Source of the DNA: Myxococcus landrumus
Lineage (GTDB): Bacteria > Myxococcota > Myxococcia > Myxococcales > Myxococcaceae
DNA length: 64,000 nt
Direction of reading: 5' to 3'
Assembly: GCF_017301635.1 (NCBI RefSeq)
Contig: NZ_CP071091.1
Coordinates: 649,001 to 713,000 of the forward strand
Part shown: in pieces, positions 30,328 through 38,971 of the stretch
How positions within the stretch are numbered: the stretch's first letter is position 1
How the letters are laid out: every line of letters begins with the position of its first letter
Made by a program: the position numbers and the translations under genes
Notes under the pieces: generated by a model
Databases searched by the model: none
Told to the model about the DNA's origin: nothing
Seen by the model: the letters and a program-made list of their open reading frames with translations, nothing else

Positions 30328-31133
30328 GACCGACCCTCGAAGAAGAGGCGGTGCGCGTTCCCATACAGGTATCGGTCGAGCACTCCCTCACGCAGGTCCA
30401 GCTCCTGCGCCTCGCGCAGACAGCGCTCCAGCGGGAGCACCGGGTGGTTGCTCGCGTACAGGATCTTGTCCCGACCCCGGGTGTTCATGAAGTGGATGAG
30501 CTCCGCGGGCAGGTACGCGGGAGCGAACGCGGAGGTCATCAAGTACAGGTTCGGGTACTTGATCATCAGGCGGATGGCCACCGCCCACCACGGGTCCGCC
30601 CCGTGCGCCATGATGAGCTTGAGGTCCGGAAAGAAGTAACAGACCTCGTCCAGGTTCATCGGGTCCTGGCACCGGCCCGGCATCGGTGGCCCTGGGATGC
30701 CCGTGTTGACGGAGATGGGCAACCCCAGGTCGATGCACCGTGTGTACAGCGGGTAGTAGACCCGGTCGTCAGCAGGCAGGCCGATCATGAACGGAACAGC
30801 GCGCGCCAGCACAAGAGGACTGTTTCGAGCCAACTGCTCCAGCTCCCTCAGCGCGTTCATCCCCCGCCGAGGATCGACATAGGCGGAGATGGCGAAGCGG
30901 TCAGGTCGCGCCTCCGCGAACGCGAGCACCTCCTTCTGTGGCGCCTCCGCGTCAACCGTCAGGATGGCCTTCTGGACGCCCGAGCGCTCCATCAGCTCGA
31001 GCAGCTCCGCCTGGGAGATATCCCGGAAGATGTGCTCCGCGCGCTTGAAGTAATCCTCCGCGACGCGGACCAGAAACTCCGGACGCTGCCCGGAGCCCAT
31101 GTTCACGCTCACCCACGCATCGATGGCTCGCAC
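30324..31133 (-). CDS. amidohydrolase-2 family protein
   Basis: 269 residues from GTG ending at 31133, preceded by GGGAGG about 7 nt upstream, inside the end of the P450 gene (25-bp overlap). The TIM-barrel amidohydrolase-2 (ACMSD-like) features are visible: VRAIDAWVSVNMG at the N-terminus where metal ligands would be H-x-H (not present here), DLKLIMAHGADPWWA (~170-184), and DKILYASNHPVLP (~222-234), where most relatives have a (S/G)-(T/S)-D-x-P ending. The usual N-terminal HxH is missing and the last Asp is Asn, so catalysis may differ or use one metal. Found in steroid- and aromatics-degradation clusters; role here unknown. Confidence 0.82.
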   Translation of the reverse strand: MRAIDAWVSVNMGSGQRPEFLVRVAEDYFKRAEHIFRDISQAELLELMERSGVQKAILTVDAEAPQKEVLAFAEARPDRFAISAYVDPRRGMNALRELEQLARNSPLVLARAVPFMIGLPADDRVYYPLYTRCIDLGLPISVNTGIPGPPMPGRCQDPMNLDEVCYFFPDLKLIMAHGADPWWAVAIRLMIKYPNLYLMTSAFAPAYLPAELIHFMNTRGRDKILYASNHPVLPLERCLREAQELDLREGVLDRYLYGNAHRLFFEGRS

Positions 31134-32386
31134 GCGGTGCCTCCCTGGTTCTCGCGAGCGCCATCCCGAGGCCGACTGCTGGGGGGCCGGCGCACCGGCA
31201 TGGCCCGAATGGCATTGACCAGCTTCGAGCGCCGGCGCTCCACGGGCCCCGCGAGCTCCAGCCCATCGAGGCGCTTCAGCAGTTCCTCGAACATCACCCG
31301 AATCTCCAGCCGCGCCAGGCTCGTCCCCAGGCAGTAGTGCTGGCCGATGCCAAAGGCGATGTGCTCGTTCGGGAAGCGCGAGATGTCGAAGCGGCCAGGG
31401 TTCTCGAAGACGCTCTCGTCCCGATTGGCGGAAGGATAGAAGAGCACCACCTTGTCTCCCTCGCGAAGCTGCTGCCCGCGCAGCACGGTGTCGCGAGTCA
31501 CGGTGCGCCGGAAGCACACCACCGGGGACACCCACCGGAGCATCTCCTCCACGGCGGTGGGCAGCAGCGCCGGATTCGCGCGCAGCTTCGCGAGCTCCTC
31601 CGGGTGCTCCATCAGCGCCAGCATGCCCCCGGAGATGAGGTTCCGGGTCGTCTCGTTCCCCGCGACGATGAGCAAGAGGAAGAAGGCGTCGAACTCGGCC
31701 TCGTTGAGCTTCTCTCCGTCCACCTCCGCGTTCATCAGCACGGAGACCAGGTCCTTCCCCTCGCGCCCCTGGTTCCGCGCCGCCAGTTGATTGGCGTACT
31801 GCCACATCTCCATGGCGGCCATCTTGGCGTCGTCGAACGAGCGGGCCCGCCCCGAGTCGTCGTAATCAATGAGGCGGTTGGACCAGGCGAAGAGCTGGTG
31901 TCGCTCCTCGTGAGGGATTCCCACCAGCTCGGCAATCACCTGGAGCGGCAGCTCCGCGGCGATGGAGGTCACGAAGTCGAACTCCCGCTCGTGGACCACC
32001 TTGTCGAGAATCTCCTTCGTGACCGCCCGGATACGGGGTTCCAGGTAGGTGATGGCCACGGGGGTGAAGCCAGAGCTGACCAGCCGGCGGTACTTCACGT
32101 GCTGGGGTGGGTCCATGTTCAACAACATGAACCGGATGAGGGAGAGGTCCTCCTGCGAGTAGTCCTCGATGGACGTCCCCCCTCGGTACGAGGAGTAGGT
32201 CGCCGGGTCTCTCGAGATGGTGATGATGTCTTCGTGGCGCGTGATGGCCCAGAACCCGGTGCCGCCGTCGGGCTCCTGGTGGAAGTAGACGGGGGCCTCC
32301 CGGCGCAAGTGTTCAAAAGTCTCGTGAGGAATAGCCCTGCCGTACGTGATTGGGCTTGCGAGGTCGGCGAGCTCTGTTTTGTGCAT
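31109..32386 (-). CDS. cytochrome P450
   Basis: 425 residues from ATG ending at 32386 (MHKTELADLASP). The I-helix carries LLLIVAGNETTRNLISGG (the AGxxT oxygen-activation motif), the K-helix ExxR is AVEEMLRWVSP, and the heme loop is IAFGIGQHYCLGTSLARLE with the thiolate Cys. This layout matches the CYP125/142-like class that hydroxylates steroid side chains, but closeness to that subfamily cannot be shown by eye. It heads the reverse operon P450-amidohydrolase-ACAD-ACAD, divergent from the crotonase operon across a 96-bp gap. No ferredoxin gene is adjacent. Confidence 0.95.
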   Translation of the reverse strand: MHKTELADLASPITYGRAIPHETFEHLRREAPVYFHQEPDGGTGFWAITRHEDIITISRDPATYSSYRGGTSIEDYSQEDLSLIRFMLLNMDPPQHVKYRRLVSSGFTPVAITYLEPRIRAVTKEILDKVVHEREFDFVTSIAAELPLQVIAELVGIPHEERHQLFAWSNRLIDYDDSGRARSFDDAKMAAMEMWQYANQLAARNQGREGKDLVSVLMNAEVDGEKLNEAEFDAFFLLLIVAGNETTRNLISGGMLALMEHPEELAKLRANPALLPTAVEEMLRWVSPVVCFRRTVTRDTVLRGQQLREGDKVVLFYPSANRDESVFENPGRFDISRFPNEHIAFGIGQHYCLGTSLARLEIRVMFEELLKRLDGLELAGPVERRRSKLVNAIRAMPVRRPPSSRPRDGARENQGGTACEPSMRG

Positions 32387-32482
32387 GTATTGAACAGAGC
32401 ATGGCCCTGTTGGCAGTCGCAAGGCGACCTGTGAGTGTTATGTGAAGACCTGTTGTGCTTTCGGCAGAGGAGGCGCTCGAAG
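32387..32482. promoter_or_regulatory. 96-bp divergent promoter region of the catabolic island
   Basis: The gap separates the reverse P450 operon from the forward crotonase operon, so it must hold both promoters. Two dyads are visible: AACAG (32393-32397) / CTGTT (32407-32411) with a 9-bp spacer, and GTCGC (32416-32420) / GCGAC (32424-32428) with a 3-bp spacer. A TetR-type repressor site is plausible, but no regulator gene lies in the island. Confidence 0.4.
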
Positions 32483-33280
32483 ATGTCAGATAGCCCGCAC
32501 CTCGTCGTGCAGCGCGAAGGACACGTCGTCACCCTCATCATGAACCGGCCGGAGGCCTGCAACGCATTGGGGGCGCAGATGTTGGTGCGCCTGGCGGATG
32601 CATGGACACTCATCAACGAGGACCCGGACATCCGCGTGGCCATCCTCACGGGGGCGGGTGGGAACTTCTGCTCGGGCTCGGACCTCAAGGCCATGGCGAA
32701 TGGCTATGGGGACGATGCGTGGACCGCGCGAATCCACGCGGAGAAGGACCTGCATTGGAAGGCGCTCCTCCGGGGATTCCGGGTGGTGAAGCCCCTCATC
32801 GCCGCGGTGGAGGGCGTGGCGGTGGCGGGAGGCACGGAGCTTCTCCAGTCGACGGACATCCGCATCGCGGGCGAGTCCGCGAAGCTGGGACTCACCGAGG
32901 CACGCTGGGGACTCTTTCCGCTGGGCGGTTCCACCGTGCGACTGCGCCGACAGATTCCCTATACCCAGGCGATGGAGCTGCTCCTGACAGGGGCCACGCT
33001 CCCCGCGCGCGAGGCGCTTCGGATGGGACTCATCGGCCGTGTCGTCCCGGATGGACAGGCGCTGCTGGAAGCCCGGCGCGTGGCGGAGCGCATCGCGGAG
33101 AACGGGCCCCTCGCGGTGCAGGCCATCAAGCGCTCCGTGCAGGAGACGGAGGGGCTCCCGGAGGAGGAAGCCCTTCGCAGGGAGCTGGAGATTGGATGGC
33201 CCATCCTCTCCACCGAGGACGCCAAGGAAGGCCCGCGCGCCTTCATGGAGAAGCGCAAGCCGATGTTCAAGGGACGCTGA
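32483..33280 (+). CDS. enoyl-CoA hydratase/isomerase (crotonase family)
   Basis: 265 residues; the ATG at 32483 follows GAGGAGG. Crotonase signatures: MNRPEACNAL (~17-26), the oxyanion-hole segments NFCSGSDLKAM (~61-71) and GVAVAGGTELL (~107-117), then KLGLTEARWGLFP (~129-141) where the second catalytic acidic residue normally sits, and an RAFMEKRKPMFKG C-terminus. Expected to hydrate or isomerise a 2-enoyl-CoA in beta-oxidation. First gene of the forward operon crotonase-SDR-KstD-like-Rieske, opposite the P450 operon. Confidence 0.93.
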   Translation: MSDSPHLVVQREGHVVTLIMNRPEACNALGAQMLVRLADAWTLINEDPDIRVAILTGAGGNFCSGSDLKAMANGYGDDAWTARIHAEKDLHWKALLRGFRVVKPLIAAVEGVAVAGGTELLQSTDIRIAGESAKLGLTEARWGLFPLGGSTVRLRRQIPYTQAMELLLTGATLPAREALRMGLIGRVVPDGQALLEARRVAERIAENGPLAVQAIKRSVQETEGLPEEEALRRELEIGWPILSTEDAKEGPRAFMEKRKPMFKGR

Positions 33281-33282
33281 CC

Positions 33283-34032
33283 ATGAGGCGCTTCGAGGGA
33301 CGGTCCATCTTGATAACGGGGGCGGGTTCGGGGCTCGGGCGCGCGGCGGCGATGCGCCTGGCCTCCGAGGGCGGACGAGTCTCCTGTGTCGACGTGAACG
33401 AAGCCGGCGCCGCCGAGACGGCCGCCGCGATTCGAGACAAGGGCGGCGATGCCGTTGCCGCCTGGTGTGATGTCTCCGACGCCGATGCGGTGGGCCGGGC
33501 GGTGGAGGGCACCCTGCGGCGCCATGGCGCGCTGCACGTGCTGGCCAACGTGGCGGGAATCGGTGGGTTCCGACGCACGGCGGAGGTGACGCTCGAGGAG
33601 TGGAGCCGGGTCCTCGCGGTCAACCTCACGGGGACCTTCCTCATGTGTCAGCGGGCGCTCCCCGCCTTGTTGGAGACGCGCGGGGTCATCATCAACACGG
33701 CCTCGGTGGCGGGGCTCAAATCCCATCCCTACTGCGCGGCCTACTGCGCCTCGAAGGGTGGGGTGGTGATGCTCACCAAGGCGCTCGCGGTGGAGTACGC
33801 GCGCAAGGGTGTGCGCATCAACTGCCTGTGTCCGGGCGGTGTCGAGACGCCGCTCCTGGCCAGCTTCCAGCCTCCGGAGGGAGTCCACCCGGCGGCCTTC
33901 GCGCGCATCGCACCGCTGGAGCGCTACGGGCAACCCGATGAGGTCGCGGGCACGCTGGCCTTCCTGGCGTCGGATGACGCCTCGTACATCAACGGGGCGA
34001 CGGTGGCGGTTGACGGCGGCATGAGCGCGTAG
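33283..34032 (+). CDS. short-chain dehydrogenase/reductase
   Basis: 249 residues. Classical SDR: the cofactor motif TGAGSGLGRAAA (~12-23), NVAGIGG (~87), catalytic Ser in NTASVAGL (~136), YxxxK as YCASKG (~151-156), and PGGVETPL. Acidic VD after the second strand (CVDVN) suggests NAD rather than NADP. The ATG starts 2 nt after the stop of the crotonase gene, so translation is coupled. Likely a 3-hydroxyacyl-CoA or hydroxysteroid dehydrogenase; the context favours either and the sequence does not decide. Confidence 0.94.
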   Translation: MRRFEGRSILITGAGSGLGRAAAMRLASEGGRVSCVDVNEAGAAETAAAIRDKGGDAVAAWCDVSDADAVGRAVEGTLRRHGALHVLANVAGIGGFRRTAEVTLEEWSRVLAVNLTGTFLMCQRALPALLETRGVIINTASVAGLKSHPYCAAYCASKGGVVMLTKALAVEYARKGVRINCLCPGGVETPLLASFQPPEGVHPAAFARIAPLERYGQPDEVAGTLAFLASDDASYINGATVAVDGGMSA

Positions 34033-34047
34033 CCCACGAGGTGCAAC

Positions 34048-35703
34048 GTGTCCTTGGCGGAGGTGGAGGCGGACGTGGTGGTCGTCGGCGCGGGGGCCGC
34101 GGGCCTCATGGCCGCGCTCACCGCGAGCGACGCGGGCGCCCGAGTCGTCGTGGTGGAGAAGACGGACAAGCTGGGCGGCACCGCGGCCGTCTCCGGTGGT
34201 GTCGTGTGGATTCCGAACAACCACCGCATGGCTCGCCTGGGCATCTCCGATTCCCGAGAGGCGGCGCTCGCGTATGTGCGAAAGCTCGCCGACGGGAGGA
34301 GTGAGGACGGACTGCTTGGCGCGTTCATCGACACCGCGCCGGCGATGTTCCGTTTCCTCGAAGCGCGCACTCCCGTGCGTCTCCAGCCCCTCGGGGTCTA
34401 CCCGGACTATCACTCCGAATTCGCGGGGGGCAGGACCGGAGGGCGCTCACTCGACCCGGGCCTCTTCGACGCCAACCGGTTGAAGGAGTGGAAGGACTCG
34501 CTGCGCCGTGGCCCGCTTCATGGAACCGCCGCGCTGACCGTGGCGGAGGCGGCCGAGTGGGGCGTCTTCACCCGGCCGCGCGAGCTCCCCATCGACGTCC
34601 TGACGGAGCGTGCACGTCAGGGCCTCGTGGGCTACGGCGCGGCGCTCGTGGGCGGACTGCTCGAAGCGCTCATCGAACGCGGCGTCGAGCTTCTACGCGG
34701 GGTCGCGGGACGGGAGCTCCTGGTCGATGCGCGGCGCGTGGTGGGCCTGCGCGCGGAGAGGGAAGGGCGGTCTCTGCTGCTGAGGGCGCGGCGCGGCGTC
34801 ATCCTGGCCAGCGGTGGCTTCGAGTGGAACAAGTCCATGGCCTCGCGTTTCCTGGCGGGCCCGCTCACCCATCCGCTCAGTCCCCCCGCGAATGAAGGCG
34901 ACGGCCTCACGATGGCCATGGCCCTGGGGGCGGACCTGGGCAACATGAGCGAAGCCTGGTGGTGCCCCGCGCTGGCCATCCCCGGCGAGTCCTACGAGGG
35001 CCAGCCGCTGAGTCGCGCGGACTTCTCCGCCCGCTGTCTTCCACACTCCATCCTCGTGAATCGCGAGGGCCGCCGCTTCGCCAACGAAGCGCAGAACTAC
35101 AACGACCTGGTGAAGACCTTCTTCACCTTCGACCCCGTGAGCTACGAGCGGCCCAATCTGCCGGCCTGGCTCATCGTCGACCAGTCCTTTCGCGACCGGT
35201 ACGCCCTCGGCAGCCTCCTGCCTGGTAGCGCGACTCCGCCGTGGCTCGCGACAGCTGCGTCATTGGAAGAACTCGCACGGCGCATCCAAATCTCTCCCGA
35301 GGGACTCGCCGACACGGTGAAGCAGTTCAACCCGCCTGCTCGCGAAGGCGAAGACCCCACCTTCCACCGAGGCGGCAGTGCCTACGAGCGCTTCCACGGA
35401 GACCGGGCCCATCGGCCCAGCCCCAATCTCGGCCCCATCGAACGTCCGCCGTTCTACGCGCTGCAGGTCTTCGCGGGTGCGCTCGGAACGAAAGGCGGCG
35501 TGCGCGTGGATGAGAACGCGCGTGTGCTCCGTGTCGACGGGACGCCCATCGACGGGCTCTATGCCGCGGGCAACGTGATGGCGTCGGTGATGGGCGCGGG
35601 CTACCCGGGGGCGGGCAGCACCCTCGGCGCCGCGATGACGTTTGGCTTCATTGCCGCGAGACATGCCGTGGGGGCACGCGCCCACCCAGGAGGTGACACG
35701 TGA
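34048..35703 (+). CDS. KstD-like FAD-dependent dehydrogenase
   Basis: 551 residues from GTG 34048. FAD-binding DVVVVGAGAAGLMAAL (~9-24) and LGGTAAVSGGVVWIPNN (~43-59) begin the fumarate-reductase/KstD fold. C-terminal FYALQVFAGALGTKGGVRVD (~470-489) and GLYAAGNVMASVMGAGYPGAG (split by one residue to YPGAG, ~507-527) match the KstD active-site region, in which a Tyr before the GxLGT motif and the YPG loop contribute to catalysis. Expected reaction by family: 1,2-dehydrogenation of a 3-ketosteroid or a similar cyclic ketone. Overlaps the Rieske gene by 4 bp (GTGA). Confidence 0.88.
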   Translation: MSLAEVEADVVVVGAGAAGLMAALTASDAGARVVVVEKTDKLGGTAAVSGGVVWIPNNHRMARLGISDSREAALAYVRKLADGRSEDGLLGAFIDTAPAMFRFLEARTPVRLQPLGVYPDYHSEFAGGRTGGRSLDPGLFDANRLKEWKDSLRRGPLHGTAALTVAEAAEWGVFTRPRELPIDVLTERARQGLVGYGAALVGGLLEALIERGVELLRGVAGRELLVDARRVVGLRAEREGRSLLLRARRGVILASGGFEWNKSMASRFLAGPLTHPLSPPANEGDGLTMAMALGADLGNMSEAWWCPALAIPGESYEGQPLSRADFSARCLPHSILVNREGRRFANEAQNYNDLVKTFFTFDPVSYERPNLPAWLIVDQSFRDRYALGSLLPGSATPPWLATAASLEELARRIQISPEGLADTVKQFNPPAREGEDPTFHRGGSAYERFHGDRAHRPSPNLGPIERPPFYALQVFAGALGTKGGVRVDENARVLRVDGTPIDGLYAAGNVMASVMGAGYPGAGSTLGAAMTFGFIAARHAVGARAHPGGDT

Positions 35704-36701
35704 GCAGCCGGTTCCCGTTTCCTCGCTATCCCGATGGCTGGTTCCAGGTCGCCTACTCCCACGAGCTGGCGCCGGGTGCGGTGATGCCACTGCGTTACTT
35801 CGGCAAGGACCTGGTCCTGTTCCGTCCCGAGACACCCGAAGGGACCACGCCACTCCCCGAGCCTCATGTCCTCGATGCGCACTGCCCTCATCTGGGCGCC
35901 CACCTGGGGTATGGCGGCAAGGTGGTGGACGGCTGCATCCAGTGTCCCTTCCATGCCTGGCGCTTCGACGGCGCAGGCAGCTGCGCGTCCATTCCCTATG
36001 CGCAGAAGCTCCCTCCCGGCGCCCGGCTTCGCGCCTGGCCCGTGCGCGAGGTGAACGGGCTCATCATGGTGTGGCACCACGGAGCGCAGCGCCCGCCCTC
36101 GTGGGAGGTTCCCCTGGTGCCGGAGTTCCAGCATCCCGAGTGGACGGACTACGAGCTGCGTCGCTGGCAGGTCCGGACCCACAACCAGGAGATGACCGAG
36201 AACGCGGTGGACCTGGCGCATCTGCACTACCTGCACGGCACCGCGGAGCTGCCAGTCACCACGGCGGATGCGCGGGAGCATGTCCTGCACGTCGTCTCGA
36301 ACATCGTGATGAAGACGCCGTTCGGCCGCACACAGGGAACCATCGAGGTGAACGCCCACGGCTTCGGCTTCACGCTCACGCGCTTCAAGGGCATCGTCGA
36401 GACGCTCCTCGTCAACAGCGTCACGACCATCGACGAGGACTCCGTGGACGTGCGCTTCGCCTTCCTCGTGAAGAAGCTGCCGCACAAGGACGCCACGAGC
36501 ACCGTGGGCAAGGCGTTCATGGCGGAGATCGAGCGGCAGCTCGAACAGGACATCCCCATCTGGGAGAACAAGATCTACGTCCATCCACCGCTGCTCGTGA
36601 GCGGAGATGGGCCCATTGGCATGTTCCGCAGATGGGCGGGGCAGTTCTACTCGGAGCCTCGCCTCGTGCCCGTGGCGCCGCGCCTCGCCGAGTCGGGTTG
36701 A
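35700..36701 (+). CDS. Rieske oxygenase, KshA / cholesterol-desaturase-like
   Basis: 333 residues from GTG 35700. The Rieske 2Fe-2S motif is complete: CPHLGAH (~62-68) and CPFHAW (~81-86). The mononuclear iron site NAVDLAHLHYLHG (~165-177) supplies Asp and two His. YPDGWFQVAYSHEL and the PLRYFGKDLVLF strand are shared with KshA (3-ketosteroid 9-alpha-hydroxylase oxygenase) and with the Neverland/DAF-36 sterol-desaturase family, so the two roles cannot be separated here. Co-expressed with the KstD-like gene, the pair that opens steroid ring B in actinobacteria. No reductase (KshB) is beside it. Its 3' end overlaps the convergent gene by 55 bp. Confidence 0.88.
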   Translation: MSSRFPFPRYPDGWFQVAYSHELAPGAVMPLRYFGKDLVLFRPETPEGTTPLPEPHVLDAHCPHLGAHLGYGGKVVDGCIQCPFHAWRFDGAGSCASIPYAQKLPPGARLRAWPVREVNGLIMVWHHGAQRPPSWEVPLVPEFQHPEWTDYELRRWQVRTHNQEMTENAVDLAHLHYLHGTAELPVTTADAREHVLHVVSNIVMKTPFGRTQGTIEVNAHGFGFTLTRFKGIVETLLVNSVTTIDEDSVDVRFAFLVKKLPHKDATSTVGKAFMAEIERQLEQDIPIWENKIYVHPPLLVSGDGPIGMFRRWAGQFYSEPRLVPVAPRLAESG

Positions 36702-37831
36702 CGCTCACCCACGCCACCGGTCTCGACTACGCGGAGGACCGACTCGCGGAACTCCGCCTCCAGGGCTTCGAGCACCGCCTCGACGGACCGCACCTCGCGC
36801 ATGCTCCCGACAATCTGCCCGACAGGAGACCCGAGCAGCTCGTGAGCACGCGAGCCCGGTGTGCCCGCGTGGTGGTGCATCCGGGTCACCGCGTCGGCGG
36901 TGAGCATGAACTGCAACGGCATGGGCAAGGGGCCAGGGGACTCCCCACCGTCCCAGGCCTCGGTCCAGGCGGTCTTCAGTTGCCGCGCGGGCTTGCCGCT
37001 CATGGAGCGCGAGCGCACCGTGTCACTCGACGTGGCGGCGAGGAGCTTGTCCCTGAGGACGGGATGAAGCCGAGCCTCCTCCACGCCAAGCCAGAGCGAG
37101 CCCGTCCACACGCCCTCCGCACCCAGCGCGAGCGCCGCGGCAATTTGCCGACCTCGACCGATGCCTCCAGCGGCCAGCACGGGGATGGGATGCACCGCGT
37201 CCACGACCTCGGGGACGAGCACCATCGTTCCAATCTCGCCGGTGTGGCCTCCAGCCTCGGTGCCTACCGCCACCACCACATCGACCCCGGCCTCGGCCTG
37301 CTTGAGCGCGTGTGCCGCCGTGCCGACGAGCGCAACGACTTGCACACCGCGCCGGTGGGCTTCGTCCACCACATCCCGGGGGGGTGTCCCCAGCGCGTTG
37401 GCGATCAGGCGGATGGGATGCCGGAGCGCCACCGCGACTTGCGAGCGGCCCGCGGACTCGGACCAACCCAGCAGTGACTCGTGCGAGGCGACCTCTGGCG
37501 GGAGTCCGGGCACTTCGTAGCGCGTGAGGACTTCTTCCACGTAGCGGCGATGGCCTTCGGGAATCAGATGCTCCAGCGCTTCCTTGGACAAGCCTCTTCG
37601 CTCGGAGCCCTCGTAGGTGGTGGGCATCACCACGTCCACGCCATAGGGCTTGCCGTCCACGTGCTCATCGAGCCAGCACAGCTCCGCATCGAGTTGCTCG
37701 GGCGAGAATTGCAGTGCGCCCAGGACACCCATCCCTCCGGCCCGGCTCACCGCGGCGACGACTTCTCGTCGGTAGCTGAAGGCGAAGACGGGCACGTCGA
37801 TTCCGAAGAGCTCACAGAGGCGGGTGCGCAT
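36647..37831 (-). CDS. nitronate monooxygenase / NPD-like FMN protein
   Basis: 394 residues, from ATG ending at 37831, which lies 4 nt after the stop of the preceding ACAD gene; GAGG upstream acts as ribosome site. TIM-barrel FMN-binding features: FGIDVPVFAFS (~8-18), GGMGVLGALQF (~28-38), VVAVGTEAGGHTG (~203-215), VLAAGGIGRGRQIAAALALG (~233-252) and GVWTGS. The 2-nitropropane-dioxygenase/enoyl-reductase family includes proteins in steroid-degradation clusters whose role is unresolved. Last gene of the long reverse operon. The 3' end overlaps the Rieske gene on the other strand. Confidence 0.9.
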   Translation of the reverse strand: MRTRLCELFGIDVPVFAFSYRREVVAAVSRAGGMGVLGALQFSPEQLDAELCWLDEHVDGKPYGVDVVMPTTYEGSERRGLSKEALEHLIPEGHRRYVEEVLTRYEVPGLPPEVASHESLLGWSESAGRSQVAVALRHPIRLIANALGTPPRDVVDEAHRRGVQVVALVGTAAHALKQAEAGVDVVVAVGTEAGGHTGEIGTMVLVPEVVDAVHPIPVLAAGGIGRGRQIAAALALGAEGVWTGSLWLGVEEARLHPVLRDKLLAATSSDTVRSRSMSGKPARQLKTAWTEAWDGGESPGPLPMPLQFMLTADAVTRMHHHAGTPGSRAHELLGSPVGQIVGSMREVRSVEAVLEALEAEFRESVLRVVETGGVGERQPDSARRGATGTRRGSE

Positions 37832-37835
37832 GCGG

Positions 37836-38945
37836 TCAACCCTCGGCCAGCAGCGCGCCGAGGCGCGCCAGGTGAACGGTCCCCGAGCCCAAGGTGAGCT
37901 CGAGTTGCTTGCTCCAAAGATAGGAACGGTAGAGCGGATAGCGAGTGTCGAAGCCGATTCCGCCATGCAGATGCTGTGCGGCGGACACCACCCGATGACC
38001 CGCTTCGCAAGCCCACAGCTTCGCGGTGGCCACGGCCTTCGCCGCCGGCTGTCCTGAATCCAGTGCGCACGCGGCCTTCCACAGCGTCAGTCGGATGGCC
38101 TCCACGTCGATGGATGCATCCGCCGCGCGCTGGGAGACGGCCTGGAACGTGGCGATGGGACGGCCGAACTGGTGGCGCGTCCCGGTGTACTCCGCCGTCA
38201 TGCGCAGCGCCCGCTCGACGACGCCGAGGTGCAGCGCGCACACTCCCACGGTGGCACGTTCCATCAACCCCGTGAGCACCCTGTCACCCTCACCAGGCCC
38301 CGCCAACACGTCCTCCGGCTCCACGAGCGCGTCGCTCAGGGTCATGCGCAGCAGCGGCTCTCCGGTGGTCGCGGTCTGCCGCTCCCGCGACACGCCCGCC
38401 GTGTGAGGGTCGAGAAGGAAGACTCCGATGGCTCCGTCACTCGTGCGAGCGGGCACGATGACGCGGGCCGCGAGGTGGGCCGCGGGAACACAGGACTTGA
38501 TGCCCGTGAGCCGCCACTGTCCGCCGTGATGCGTGGCGAGGGTCTCCATGCGCGCGGGATGGGGCGAGTCCTCCATGAGCGCGGCCGTGAGGAACGTCCT
38601 GCCTTCGGCCACGCTCGGCAACCAGCGTTGGCGCTGCTCCGGAGTCCCAAAGGCACTGATGGGCAACGCACCGAGCACGAGCGTGGGCCAGAGCGGGACA
38701 GGCGCCACCGCCGCGCCCGCCTCCACGAGCAGTGCGCACAGCTCGCGCATCCCGTGCCCGCTGCCACCCTCGGCTTCGGGGATGGCCGTTCCGAGCAGCC
38801 CCGTCGTGGCCAACCGTGCCCACAGCTCGCGGTCCGGGAAGTCCGCCTCGGCGGCGGCGAGGGTGGCGGGGGAGACGTGCTCGGTGAAGAGCTTCCTCGC
38901 GAGTCCCGTGACGGTCTGCTGTGCCTCGGTGAAAGCGAAGTCCAT
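37836..38945 (-). CDS. acyl-CoA dehydrogenase (pair 2, subunit)
   Basis: 369 residues from ATG ending at 38945 (MDFAFTEAQQTVTG). N-terminal helical domain, GTAIPEAEGGSGHGMREL (~60-78), the middle beta domain and C-terminal helices with HLHGGIGFDTRYPLYRSYLW (~325-344), the region of substrate binding. As in heteromeric steroid ACADs, this member lacks the typical C-terminal GGT/GGN-E signature, which its partner has. Follows the ACAD at 38972 by 26 bp. Confidence 0.91.
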   Translation of the reverse strand: MDFAFTEAQQTVTGLARKLFTEHVSPATLAAAEADFPDRELWARLATTGLLGTAIPEAEGGSGHGMRELCALLVEAGAAVAPVPLWPTLVLGALPISAFGTPEQRQRWLPSVAEGRTFLTAALMEDSPHPARMETLATHHGGQWRLTGIKSCVPAAHLAARVIVPARTSDGAIGVFLLDPHTAGVSRERQTATTGEPLLRMTLSDALVEPEDVLAGPGEGDRVLTGLMERATVGVCALHLGVVERALRMTAEYTGTRHQFGRPIATFQAVSQRAADASIDVEAIRLTLWKAACALDSGQPAAKAVATAKLWACEAGHRVVSAAQHLHGGIGFDTRYPLYRSYLWSKQLELTLGSGTVHLARLGALLAEG

Positions 38946-38971
38946 GGACGCTCCTGAGAAGGCACAGGTGC

